Assembly: GCA_027704905.1 (NCBI GenBank)
Contig: CM051013.1
Coordinates: 13,947,508-14,011,507, forward strand
DNA from: Muraenolepis orangiensis
Lineage: Eukaryota; Chordata; Actinopteri; Gadiformes; Muraenolepididae
Length of the DNA stretch: 64,000 nt
Direction: 5' to 3'
Each line of letters begins with the position of its first letter. Positions within the stretch are counted from its first letter, which is position 1. The notes under the pieces are model-generated. The model searched no databases and had not been told where the DNA came from. It saw only the letters and a list, made by a program, of their open reading frames with translations. Both the position numbers and the translations under genes were made by a program. Below are positions 25,401-38,300 of this stretch, piece by piece.

Positions 25401-28400
25401 AAAAGTCCAACTTTACTATCAATATAAAAACGTTACTGAAGGTGTGAGGTTGGATAATGGGGTCACATTTGAAGCCTTACCAAGGTCAGCACTCAGGTTT
25501 CTCTTCAGATCGTATAAATCTTTCGCCTTTTACTAAAGATTTCCGTGGAGAGGAACAATATGAGTATCAACTAATTTTTGACGCTCCGCCGAAAGGTGGG
25601 GCTTTCTTTACTTGTCAAATCAATGAAGAATGTCTACTGCGCATTGGTCCAGCAGTATAATGAGGTGGGTCACTTATGTTCTGAATCATGATGGCATATA
25701 CTTCTGTCTCATCAGTCCTATACCGTTGGAGTAGCACCTGGCGTTCATGTTATTAGAAACAAGTAGTGAGAACAGTATCAAGACCAATATGTACAAAACG
25801 TTTTGCAATTGTATATACACTGTTCTTTATATGAATTACAAGTTGGCATGAAGGCCGATTTCGTGTCTCCAAACGTATTCAGGTAAAGCGGCTTATATGT
25901 TATGTTTTAACACTTGAACGTGAAACAAGATCGCCTACCCACAATGCTTGGCGAAACCGAAGGATTCCTTTCTACATTACATTTAAACTAAAACGTTAGG
26001 TTGAATACAATCTTTTTCAACGCAGTCTGTAGCTGGAACACTGGTGCCTCTGATTACTAATGCAAAAGTCCAAATGTACTATCAATATAAAAACGTTACT
26101 GAAGGTGTTAGGCTGGATCATCGGGTCACATTTGAAGACGGACCAAAGTCAGCACTCAGGTTTCTCTTCAGAGCGCATAAATCTTTCGCCTTTTACTAAA
26201 GATTTCCGTGGAGAGGAACAATACGAGTATCAACTAATTTTTGTTGCTCCGCCGAAAGGTGGGCCTTTCTCTTCTTGTCAAAGTGATAACATTTGCCCTT
26301 GGACGACCATTGCAGTGATGGGAGACCACTGCATCGAGCAGCCTTAAAGGGTGAGTCCGAGTCAAGACCAAGTCTCTGTGATTTTGGGCTGGTCTAGACC
26401 GAGGCCTTAAATTGAAGTCCATCTTGACCATGTATTTACTGTGCCTTATTACCGTCACCTGATCCCATCATATTTAAGATCTCCAGCTTCCTTACAGGGA
26501 GTTCAAATGAATAAATTCCTATCGACTCTTGTAGGCTGTCAATTTACGCGGAGTTCCACGTACACAACCTTTTTGTCATTTTCATGTTTCATGTTATATT
26601 TAATGCCACATCCGCACAACAAACAGTTAAAGCACCATCAAGTCCAAATGAAACATTATGTTCAATTTCATATTTTTTCCACACAATTTGTAGTGTGAAC
26701 ACCAGTGCTTCTGATTATTAATGCAAAAGTCCAACTTTACTATCAATATAAAAACGTTACTGAAGGTGTGAGGTTGGATAATGGGGTCACATTTGAAGCC
26801 TTACCATGATCAGCACTCAGGTTTCTCTTCAGATCGTATAAATCTTTCGCCTTTTACTAAAGATTTCCGTGGAGAGGAACAATATGAGTATCAACTAATT
26901 TTTGACGCTCCGCCGAAAGGTGGGGCTTTCTTTACTTGTCAAATCAATGAAGAATGTCTACTGCGCATTGGTTCAGCAGTATAATGAGGTGGGTCACTTA
27001 TGTTCTGAATCATGATGGCATATACTTCTGTCTCATCAGTCCTATACCGTTGGAGTAGCACCTGGCGTTCATGTTATTAGAAACAAGTAGTGAGAACAGT
27101 ATCAAGACCAATATGTACAAAACGTTTTGCAATTGTATATACACTGTTCTTTATATGAATTACAAGTTGGCATGAAGGCCGATTTCGTGTCTCCAAACGT
27201 ATTCAGGTAAAGCGGCTTATATGTTATGTTTTAACACTTGAACGTGAAACAAGATCGCCTACCCACAATGCTTGGCGAAACCGAAGGATTCCTTTCTACA
27301 TTACATTTAAACTAAAACGTTAGGTTGAATACAATCTTTTTCAACGCAGTCTGTAGCTGGAACACTGGTGCCTCTGATTACTAATGCAAAAGTCCAAATG
27401 TACTATCAATATAAAAACGTTACTGAAGGTGTTAGGCTGGATCATCGGGTCACATTTGAAGACGGACCAAAGTCAGCACTCAGGTTTCTCTTCAGAGCGC
27501 ATAAATCTTTCGCCTTTTACTAAAGATTTCCGTGGAGAGGAACAATACGAGTATCAACTAATTTTTGTTGCTCCGCCGAAAGGTGGGCCTTTCTCTTCTT
27601 GTCAAAGTGATAACATTTGCCCTTGGACGACCATTGCAGTGATGGGGACGAGACCATCTGCATCGAGTCAAGACCTTAAAGGGTGAGTCCGAGTCAAGAC
27701 CAAGTCTCTGTGATTTTGGGCTGGTCTAGACCGAGGCCTTAAATTGAAGTCCATCTTGACCATGTATTTACTGTGCCTTATTACCGTCACCTGATCCCAT
27801 CATATTTAAGATCTCCAGCTTCCTTACAGGGAGTTCAAATGAATAAATTCCTATCGACTCTTGTAGGCTGTCAATTTACGCGGAGTTCCACGTACACAAC
27901 CTTTTTGTCATTTTCATGTTTCATGTTATATTTAATGCCACATCCGCACAACAAACAGTTAAAGCACCATCAAGTCCAAATGAAACATTATGTTCAATTT
28001 CATATTTTTTCCACACAATTTGTAGTGTGAACACCAGTGCTTCTGATTATTAATGCAAAAGTCCAACTTTACTATCAATATAAAAACGTTACTGAAGGTG
28101 TGAGGTTGGATAATGGGGTCACATTTGAAGCCTTACCATGATCAGCACTCAGGTTTCTCTTCAGATCGTATAAATCTTTCGCCTTTTACTAAAGATTTCC
28201 GTGGAGAGGAACAATATGAGTATCAACTAATTTTTGACGCTCCGCCGAAAGGTGGGGCTTTCTTTACTTGTCAAATCAATGAAGAATGTCTACTGCGCAT
28301 TGGTCCAGCAGTATAATGAGGTGGGTCACTTATGTTCTGAATCATGATGGCATATACTTCTGTCTCATCAGTCCTATACCGTTGGAGTAGCACCTGGCGT

Positions 28401-31345
28401 TCATGTTATTAGAAACAAGTAGTGAGAACAGTATCAAGACCAATATGTACAAAACGTTTTGCAATTGTATATACACTGTTCTTTATATGAATTACAAGTT
28501 GGCATGAAGGCCGATTTCGTGTCTCCAAACGTATTCAGGTAAAGCGGCTTATATGTTATGTTTTAACACTTGAACGTGAAACAAGATCGCCTACCCACAA
28601 TGCTTGGCGAAACCGAAGGATTCCTTTCTACATTACATTTAAACTAAAACGTTAGGTTGAATACAATCTTTTTCAACGCAGTCTGTAGCTGGAACACTGG
28701 TGCCTCTGATTACTAATGCAAAAGTCCAACTGTACTATCAATATAAAAACGTTACTGAAGGTGTTAGGCTGGATCATCGGGTCACATTTGAAGACGGACC
28801 AAAGGCAGCACTCAGGTTTCTCTTCAGAGCGCATAAATCTTTCGCCTTTTACTAAAGATTTCCGTGGAGAGGAACAATACGAGTATCAACTAATTTTTGT
28901 TGCTCCGCCGAAAGGTGGGCCTTTCTCTTCTTGTCAAAGTGATAACATTTGCCCTTGGACGACCATTGCAGTGATGGGGACGAGACCATCTGCATCGAGT
29001 CAAGACCTTAAAGGGTGAGTCCGAGTCAAGACCAAGTCTCTGTGATTTTGGGCTGGTCTAGACCGAGGCCTTAAATTGAAGTCCATCTAGACCATGTATT
29101 TACTGTGTCTTATTACCGTCACCTGATCCCATCATATTTAAGATCTCCAGCTTCCTTACAGGGAGTTCAAATGAATAAATTCCTATCGACTCTTGTAGGC
29201 TGTCAATTTACGCGGAGTTCCACGTACACAACCTTTTTGTCATTTTCATGTTTCATGTTATATTTAATGCCACATCCGCACAACAAACAGTTAAAGCACC
29301 ATCAAGTCCAAATGAAACATTATGTTCAATTTCATATTTTTTCCACACAATTTGTAGTGTGAACACCAGTGCTTCTGATTACTAATGCAAAAGTCCAACT
29401 TTACTATCAATATAAAAACGTTACTGAAGGTGTGAGGTTGGATAATGGGGTCACATTTGAAGCCTTACCAAGGTCAGCACTCAGGTTTCTCTTCAGATCG
29501 TATAAATCTTTCGCCTTTTACTAAAGATTTCCGTGGAGAGGAACAATATGAGTATCAACTAATTTTTGACGCTCCGCCGAAAGGTGGGGCTTTCTTTACT
29601 TGTCAAATCAATGAAGAATGTCTACTGCGCATTGGTCCAGCAGTATAATGAGGTGGGTCACTTATGTTCTGAATCATGATGGCATATACTTCTGTCTCAT
29701 CAGTCCTATACCGTTGGAGTAGCACCTGGCGTTCATGTTATTAGAAACAAGTAGTGAGAACAGTATCAAGACCAATATGTACAAAACGTTTTGCAATTGT
29801 ATATACACTGTTCTTTATATGAATTACAAGTTGGCATGAAGGCCGATTTCGTGTCTCCAAACGTATTCAGGTAAAGCGGCTTATATGTTATGTTTTAACA
29901 CTTGAACGTGAAACAAGATCGCCTACCCACAATGCTTGGCGAAACCGAAGGATTCCTTTCTACATTACATTTAAACTAAAACGTTAGGTTGAATACAATC
30001 TTTTTCAACGCAGTCTGTAGCTGGAACACTGGTGCCTCTGATTACTAATGCAAAAGTCCAAATGTACTATCAATATAAAAACGTTACTGAAGGTGTTAGG
30101 CTGGATCATCGGGTCACATTTGAAGACGGACCAAAGTCAGCACTCAGGTTTCTCTTCAGAGCGCATAAATCTTTCGCCTTTTACTAAAGATTTCCGTGGA
30201 GAGGAACAATACGAGTATCAACTAATTTTTGTTGCTCCGCCGAAAGGTGGGCCTTTCTCTTCTTGTCAAAGTGATAACATTTGCCCTTGGACGACCATTG
30301 CAGTGATGGGGACGAGACCATCTGCATCGAGTCAAGACCTTAAAGGGTGAGTCCGAGTCAAGACCAAGTCTCTGTGATTTTGGGCTGGTCTAGACCGAGG
30401 CCTTAAATTGAAGTCCATCTTGACCATGTATTTACTGTGCCTTATTACCGTCACCTGATCCCATCATATTTAAGATCTCCAGCTTCCTTACAGGGAGTTC
30501 AAATGAATAAATTCCTATCGACTCTTGTAGGCTGTCAATTTACGCGGAGTTCCACGTACACAACCTTTTTGTCATTTTCATGTTTCATGTTATATTTAAT
30601 GCCACATCCGCACAACAAACAGTTAAAGCACCATCAAGTCCAAATGAAACATTATGTTCAATTTCATATTTTTTCCACACAATTTGTAGTGTGAACACCA
30701 GTGCTTCTGATTATTAATGCAAAAGTCCAACTTTACTATCAATATAAAAACGTTACTGAAGGTGTGAGGTTGGATAATGGGGTCACATTTGAAGCCTTAC
30801 CATGATCAGCACTCAGGTTTCTCTTCAGATCGTATAAATCTTTCGCCTTTTACTAAAGATTTCCGTGGAGAGGAACAATATGAGTATCAACTAATTTTTG
30901 ACGCTCCGCCGAAAGGTGGGGCTTTCTTTACTTGTCAAATCAATGAAGAATGTCTACTGCGCATTGGTCCAGCAGTATAATGAGGTGGGTCACTTATGTT
31001 CTGAATCATGATGGCATATACTTCTGTCTCATCAGTCCTATACCGTTGGAGTAGCACCTGGCGTTCATGTTATTAGAAACAAGTAGTGAGAACAGTATCA
31101 AGACCAATATGTACAAAACGTTTTGCAATTGTATATACACTGTTCTTTATATGAATTACAAGTTGGCATGAAGGCCGATTTCGTGTCTCCAAACGTATTC
31201 AGGTAAAGCGGCTTATATGTTATGTTTTAACACTTGAACGTGAAACAAGATCGCCTACCCACAATGCTTGGCGAAACCGAAGGATTCCTTTCTACATTAC
31301 ATTTAAACTAAAACGTTAGGTTGAATACAATCTTTTTCAACGCAG

Positions 31346-31678
31346 TCTGTAGCTGGAACACTGGTGCCTCTGATTACTAATGCAAAAGTCCAAATGTACT
31401 ATCAATATAAAAACGCTACTGAAGGTGTTAGGCTGGATCATCGGGTCACATTTGAAGACGGACCAAAGTCAGCACTCAGGTTTCTCTTCAGAGCGCATAA
31501 ATCTTTCGCCTTTTACTAAAGATTTCCGTGGAGAGGAACAATACGAGTATCAACTAATTTTTGTTGCTCCGCCGAAAGGTGGGCCTTTCTCTTCTTGTCA
31601 AAGTGATAACATTTGCCCTTGGACGACCATTGCAGTGATGGGGATGAGACCATCTGCATCGAGTCAAGACCTTAAAGG
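31346..31678 (+). other. Exon-like module A of one representative unit
   Basis: The module is preceded by a pyrimidine-containing CTTTTTCAACGCAG acceptor and followed by a strong donor (GG|GTGAGTCC), 333 bp in all. From the acceptor in phase 0 the frame is open for about 70 codons (includes AKVQMYYQYKNVTEGVRLDH) until TAA in TTTTACTAA. A second frame opens at the ATG at 31380 and stays open through the donor (includes KDFRGEEQYEYQLIF). The two overlap, so one frameshift would be needed for a continuous exon. The same arrangement occurs in every other unit. The family is unknown; the size is similar to a single extracellular-domain exon, but that is only a size argument. Confidence 0.4.
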
Positions 31679-32021
31679 GTGAGTCCGAGTCAAGACCAAG
31701 TCTCTGTGATTTTGGGCTGGTCTAGACCGAGGCCTTAAATTGAAGTCCATCTTGACCATGTATTTACTGTGCCTTATTACCGTCACCTGATCCCATCATA
31801 TTTAAGATCTCCAGCTTCCTTACAGGGAGTTCAAATGAATAAATTCCTATCGACTCTTGTAGGCTGTCAATTTACGCGGAGTTCCACGTACACAACCTTT
31901 TTGTCATTTTCATGTTTCATGTTATATTTAATGCCACATCCGCACAACAAACAGTTAAAGCACCATCAAGTCCAAATGAAACATTATGTTCAATTTCATA
32001 TTTTTTCCACACAATTTGTAG

Positions 32022-32316
32022 TGTGAACACCAGTGCTTCTGATTATTAATGCAAAAGTCCAACTTTACTATCAATATAAAAACGTTACTGAAGGTGTGAG
32101 GTTGGATAATGGGGTCACATTTGAAGCCTTACCATGATCAGCACTCAGGTTTCTCTTCAGATCGTATAAATCTTTCGCCTTTTACTAAAGATTTCCGTGG
32201 AGAGGAACAATATGAGTATCAACTAATTTTTGACGCTCCGCCGAAAGGTGGGGCTTTCTTTACTTGTCAAATCAATGAAGAATGTCTACTGCGCATTGGT
32301 CCAGCAGTATAATGAG
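32022..32316 (+). other. Exon-like module B of one representative unit
   Basis: Preceded by CACACAATTTGTAG and followed by a weaker donor (GAG|GTGGGT). Over about 230 bp it is roughly 90% identical to module A by eye, starting at GCAAAAGTCCAA. It has the same two overlapping frames, one with YYQYKNVTEGVRLDN and the other ending ...CLLRIGPAV then TAA TGA. In most units the first frame has a TGA (CCATGATCA). In variant units it reads CCAAGGTCA and remains open to the shared TAA. Confidence 0.4.
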
Positions 32317-35300
32317 GTGGGTCACTTATGTTCTGAATCATGATGGCATATACTTCTGTCTCATCAGTCCTATACCGTTGGAGTAGCACCTGGCGTTCAT
32401 GTTATTAGAAACAAGTAGTGAGAACAGTATCAAGACCAATATGTACAAAACGTTTTGCAATTGTATATACACTGTTCTTTATATGAATTACAAGTTGGCA
32501 TGAAGGCCGATTTCGTGTCTCCAAACGTATTCAGGTAAAGCGGCTTATATGTTATGTTTTAACACTTGAACGTGAAACAAGATCGCCTACCCACAATGCT
32601 TGGCGAAACCGAAGGATTCCTTTCTACATTACATTTAAACTAAAACGTTAGGTTGAATACAATCTTTTTCAACGCAGTCTGTAGCTGGAACACTGGTGCC
32701 TCTGATTACTAATGCAAAAGTCCAAATGTACTATCAATATAAAAACGCTACTGAAGGTGTTAGGCTGGATCATCGGGTCACATTTGAAGACGGACCAAAG
32801 TCAGCACTCAGGTTTCTCTTCAGAGCGCATAAATCTTTCGCCTTTTACTAAAGATTTCCGTGGAGAGGAACAATACGAGTATCAACTAATTTTTGTTGCT
32901 CCGCCGAAAGGTGGGCCTTTCTCTTCTTGTCAAAGTGATAACATTTGCCCTTGGACGACCATTGCAGTGATGGGGATGAGACCATCTGCATCGAGTCAAG
33001 ACCTTAAAGGGTGAGTCCGAGTCAAGACCAAGTCTCTGTGATTTTGGGCTGGTCTAGACCGAGGCCTTAAATTGAAGTCCATCTTGACCATGTATTTACT
33101 GTGCCTTATTACCGTCACCTGATCCCATCATATTTAAGATCTCCAGCTTCCTTACAGGGAGTTCAAATGAATAAATTCCTATCGACTCTTGTAGGCTGTC
33201 AATTTACGCGGAGTTCCACGTACACAACCTTTTTGTCATTTTCATGTTTCATGTTATATTTAATGCCACATCCGCACAACAAACAGTTAAAGCACCATCA
33301 AGTCCAAATGAAACATTATGTTCAATTTCATATTTTTTCCACACAATTTGTAGTGTGAACACCAGTGCTTCTGATTATTAATGCAAAAGTCCAACTTTAC
33401 TATCAATATAAAAACGTTACTGAAGGTGTGAGGTTGGATAATGGGGTCACATTTGAAGCCTTACCATGATCAGCACTCAGGTTTCTCTTCAGATCGTATA
33501 AATCTTTCGCCTTTTACTAAAGATTTCCGTGGAGAGGAACAATATGAGTATCAACTAATTTTTGACGCTCCGCCGAAAGGTGGGGCTTTCTTTACTTGTC
33601 AAATCAATGAAGAATGTCTACTGCGCATTGGTCCAGCAGTATAATGAGGTGGGTCACTTATGTTCTGAATCATGATGGCATATACTTCTGTCTCATCAGT
33701 CCTATACCGTTGGAGTAGCACCTGGCGTTCATGTTATTAGAAACAAGTAGTGAGAACAGTATCAAGACCAATATGTACAAAACGTTTTGCAATTGTATAT
33801 ACACTGTTCTTTATATGAATTACAAGTTGGCATGAAGGCCGATTTCGTGTCTCCAAACGTATTCAGGTAAAGCGGCTTATATGTTATGTTTTAACACTTG
33901 AACGTGAAACAAGATCGCCTACCCACAATGCTTGGCGAAACCGAAGGATTCCTTTCTACATTACATTTAAACTAAAACGTTAGGTTGAATACAATCTTTT
34001 TCAACGCAGTCTGTAGCTGGAACACTGGTGCCTCTGATTACTAATGCAAAAGTCCAAATGTACTATCAATATAAAAACGCTACTGAAGGTGTTAGGCTGG
34101 ATCATCGGGTCACATTTGAAGACGGACCAAAGTCAGCACTCAGGTTTCTCTTCAGAGCGCATAAATCTTTCGCCTTTTACTAAAGATTTCCGTGGAGAGG
34201 AACAATACGAGTATCAACTAATTTTTGTTGCTCCGCCGAAAGGTGGGCCTTTCTCTTCTTGTCAAAGTGATAACATTTGCCCTTGGACGACCATTGCAGT
34301 GATGGGGATGAGACCATCTGCATCGAGTCAAGACCTTAAAGGGTGAGTCCGAGTCAAGACCAAGTCTCTGTGATTTTGGGCTGGTCTAGACCGAGGCCTT
34401 AAATTGAAGTCCATCTTGACCATGTATTTACTGTGCCTTATTACCGTCACCTGATCCCATCATATTTAAGATCTCCAGCTTCCTTACAGGGAGTTCAAAT
34501 GAATAAATTCCTATCGACTCTTGTAGGCTGTCAATTTACGCGGAGTTCCACGTACACAACCTTTTTGTCATTTTCATGTTTCATGTTATATTTAATGCCA
34601 CATCCGCACAACAAACAGTTAAAGCACCATCAAGTCCAAATGAAACATTATGTTCAATTTCATATTTTTTCCACACAATTTGTAGTGTGAACACCAGTGC
34701 TTCTGATTATTAATGCAAAAGTCCAACTTTACTATCAATATAAAAACGTTACTGAAGGTGTGAGGTTGGATAATGGGGTCACATTTGAAGCCTTACCATG
34801 ATCAGCACTCAGGTTTCTCTTCAGATCGTATAAATCTTTCGCCTTTTACTAAAGATTTCCGTGGAGAGGAACAATATGAGTATCAACTAATTTTTGACGC
34901 TCCGCCGAAAGGTGGGGCTTTCTTTACTTGTCAAATCAATGAAGAATGTCTACTGCGCATTGGTCCAGCAGTATAATGAGGTGGGTCACTTATGTTCTGA
35001 ATCATGATGGCATATACTTCTGTCTCATCAGTCCTATACCGTTGGAGTAGCACCTGGCGTTCATGTTATTAGAAACAAGTAGTGAGAACAGTATCAAGAC
35101 CAATATGTACAAAACGTTTTGCAATTGTATATACACTGTTCTTTATATGAATTACAAGTTGGCATGAAGGCCGATTTCGTGTCTCCAAACGTATTCAGGT
35201 AAAGCGGCTTATATGTTATGTTTTAACACTTGAACGTGAAACAGATCGCTACCCACAATGCTTGGCGAAACCGAAGGATTCCTTTCTACATTACATTTAA

Positions 35301-38300
35301 ACTAAAACGTTAGGTTGAATACAATCTTTTTCAACGCAGTCTGTAGCTGGAACACTGGTGCCTCTGATTACTAATGCAAAAGTCCAAATGTACTATCAAT
35401 ATAAAAACGCTACTGAAGGTGTTAGGCTGGATCATCGGGTCACATTTGAAGACGGACCAAAGTCAGCACTCAGGTTTCTCTTCAGAGCGCATAAATCTTT
35501 CGCCTTTTACTAAAGATTTCCGTGGAGAGGAACAATACGAGTATCAACTAATTTTTGTTGCTCCGCCGAAAGGTGGGCCTTTCTCTTCTTGTCAAAGTGA
35601 TAACATTTGCCCTTGGACGACCATTGCAGTGATGGGGATGAGACCATCTGCATCGAGTCAAGACCTTAAAGGGTGAGTCCGAGTCAAGACCAAGTCTCTG
35701 TGATTTTGGGCTGGTCTAGACCGAGGCCTTAAATTGAAGTCCATCTTGACCATGTATTTACTGTGCCTTATTACCGTCACCTGATCCCATCATATTTAAG
35801 ATCTCCAGCTTCCTTACAGGGAGTTCAAATGAATAAATTCCTATCGACTCTTGTAGGCTGTCAATTTACGCGGAGTTCCACGTACACAACCTTTTTGTCA
35901 TTTTCATGTTTCATGTTATATTTAATGCCACATCCGCACAACAAACAGTTAAAGCACCATCAAGTCCAAATGAAACATTATGTTCAATTTCATATTTTTT
36001 CCACACAATTTGTAGTGTGAACACCAGTGCTTCTGATTATTAATGCAAAAGTCCAACTTTACTATCAATATAAAAACGTTACTGAAGGTGTGAGGTTGGA
36101 TAATGGGGTCACATTTGAAGCCTTACCATGATCAGCACTCAGGTTTCTCTTCAGATCGTATAAATCTTTCGCCTTTTACTAAAGATTTCCGTGGAGAGGA
36201 ACAATATGAGTATCAACTAATTTTTGACGCTCCGCCGAAAGGTGGGGCTTTCTTTACTTGTCAAATCAATGAAGAATGTCTACTGCGCATTGGTCCAGCA
36301 GTATAATGAGGTGGGTCACTTATGTTCTGAATCATGATGGCATATACTTCTGTCTCATCAGTCCTATACCGTTGGAGTAGCACCTGGCGTTCATGTTATT
36401 AGAAACAAGTAGTGAGAACAGTATCAAGACCAATATGTACAAAACGTTTTGCAATTGTATATACACTGTTCTTTATATGAATTACAAGTTGGCATGAAGG
36501 CCGATTTCGTGTCTCCAAACGTATTCAGGTAAAGCGGCTTATATGTTATGTTTTAACACTTGAACGTGAAACAACCCACAATGCTTGGCGAAACCGAAGG
36601 ATTCCTTTCTACATTACATTTAAACTAAAACGTTAGGTTGAATACAATCTTTTTCAACGCAGTCTGTAGCTGGAACACTGGTGCCTCTGATTACTAATGC
36701 AAAAGTCCAAATGTACTATCAATATAAAAACGCTACTGAAGGTGTTAGGCTGGATCATCGGGTCACATTTGAAGACGGACCAAAGTCAGCACTCAGGTTT
36801 CTCTTCAGAGCGCATAAATCTTTCGCCTTTTACTAAAGATTTCCGTGGAGAGGAACAATACGAGTATCAACTAATTTTTGTTGCTCCGCCGAAAGGTGGG
36901 CCTTTCTCTTCTTGTCAAAGTGATAACATTTGCCCTTGGACGACCATTGCAGTGATGGGGATGAGACCATCTGCATCGAGTCAAGACCTTAAAGGGTGAG
37001 TCCGAGTCAAGACCAAGTCTCTGTGATTTTGGGCTGGTCTAGACCGAGGCCTTAAATTGAAGTCCATCTTGACCATGTATTTACTGTGCCTTATTACCGT
37101 CACCTGATCCCATCATATTTAAGATCTCCAGCTTCCTTACAGGGAGTTCAAATGAATAAATTCCTATCGACTCTTGTAGGCTGTCAATTTACGCGGAGTT
37201 CCACGTACACAACCTTTTTGTCATTTTCATGTTTCATGTTATATTTAATGCCACATCCGCACAACAAACAGTTAAAGCACCATCAAGTCCAAATGAAACA
37301 TTATGTTCAATTTCATATTTTTTCCACACAATTTGTAGTGTGAACACCAGTGCTTCTGATTATTAATGCAAAAGTCCAACTTTACTATCAATATAAAAAC
37401 GTTACTGAAGGTGTGAGGTTGGATAATGGGGTCACATTTGAAGCCTTACCATGATCAGCACTCAGGTTTCTCTTCAGATCGTATAAATCTTTCGCCTTTT
37501 ACTAAAGATTTCCGTGGAGAGGAACAATATGAGTATCAACTAATTTTTGACGCTCCGCCGAAAGGTGGGGCTTTCTTTACTTGTCAAATCAATGAAGAAT
37601 GTCTACTGCGCATTGGTCCAGCAGTATAATGAGGTGGGTCACTTATGTTCTGAATCATGATGGCATATACTTCTGTCTCATCAGTCCTATACCGTTGGAG
37701 TAGCACCTGGCGTTCATGTTATTAGAAACAAGTAGTGAGAACAGTATCAAGACCAATATGTACAAAACGTTTTGCAATTGTATATACACTGTTCTTTATA
37801 TGAATTACAAGTTGGCATGAAGGCCGATTTCGTGTCTCCAAACGTATTCAGGTAAAGCGGCTTATATGTTATGTTTTAACACTTGAACGTGAAACAACCC
37901 ACCCACAATGCTTGGCGAAACCGAAGGATTCCTTTCTACATTACATTTAAACTAAAACGTTAGGTTGAATACAATCTTTTTCAACGCAGTCTGTAGCTGG
38001 AACACTGGTGCCTCTGATTACTAATGCAAAAGTCCAAATGTACTATCAATATAAAAACGCTACTGAAGGTGTTAGGCTGGATCATCGGGTCACATTTGAA
38101 GACGGACCAAAGTCAGCACTCAGGTTTCTCTTCAGAGCGCATAAATCTTTCGCCTTTTACTAAAGATTTCCGTGGAGAGGAACAATACGAGTATCAACTA
38201 ATTTTTGTTGCTCCGCCGAAAGGTGGGCCTTTCTCTTCTTGTCAAAGTGATAACATTTGCCCTTGGACGACCATTGCAGTGATGGGGATGAGACCATCTG

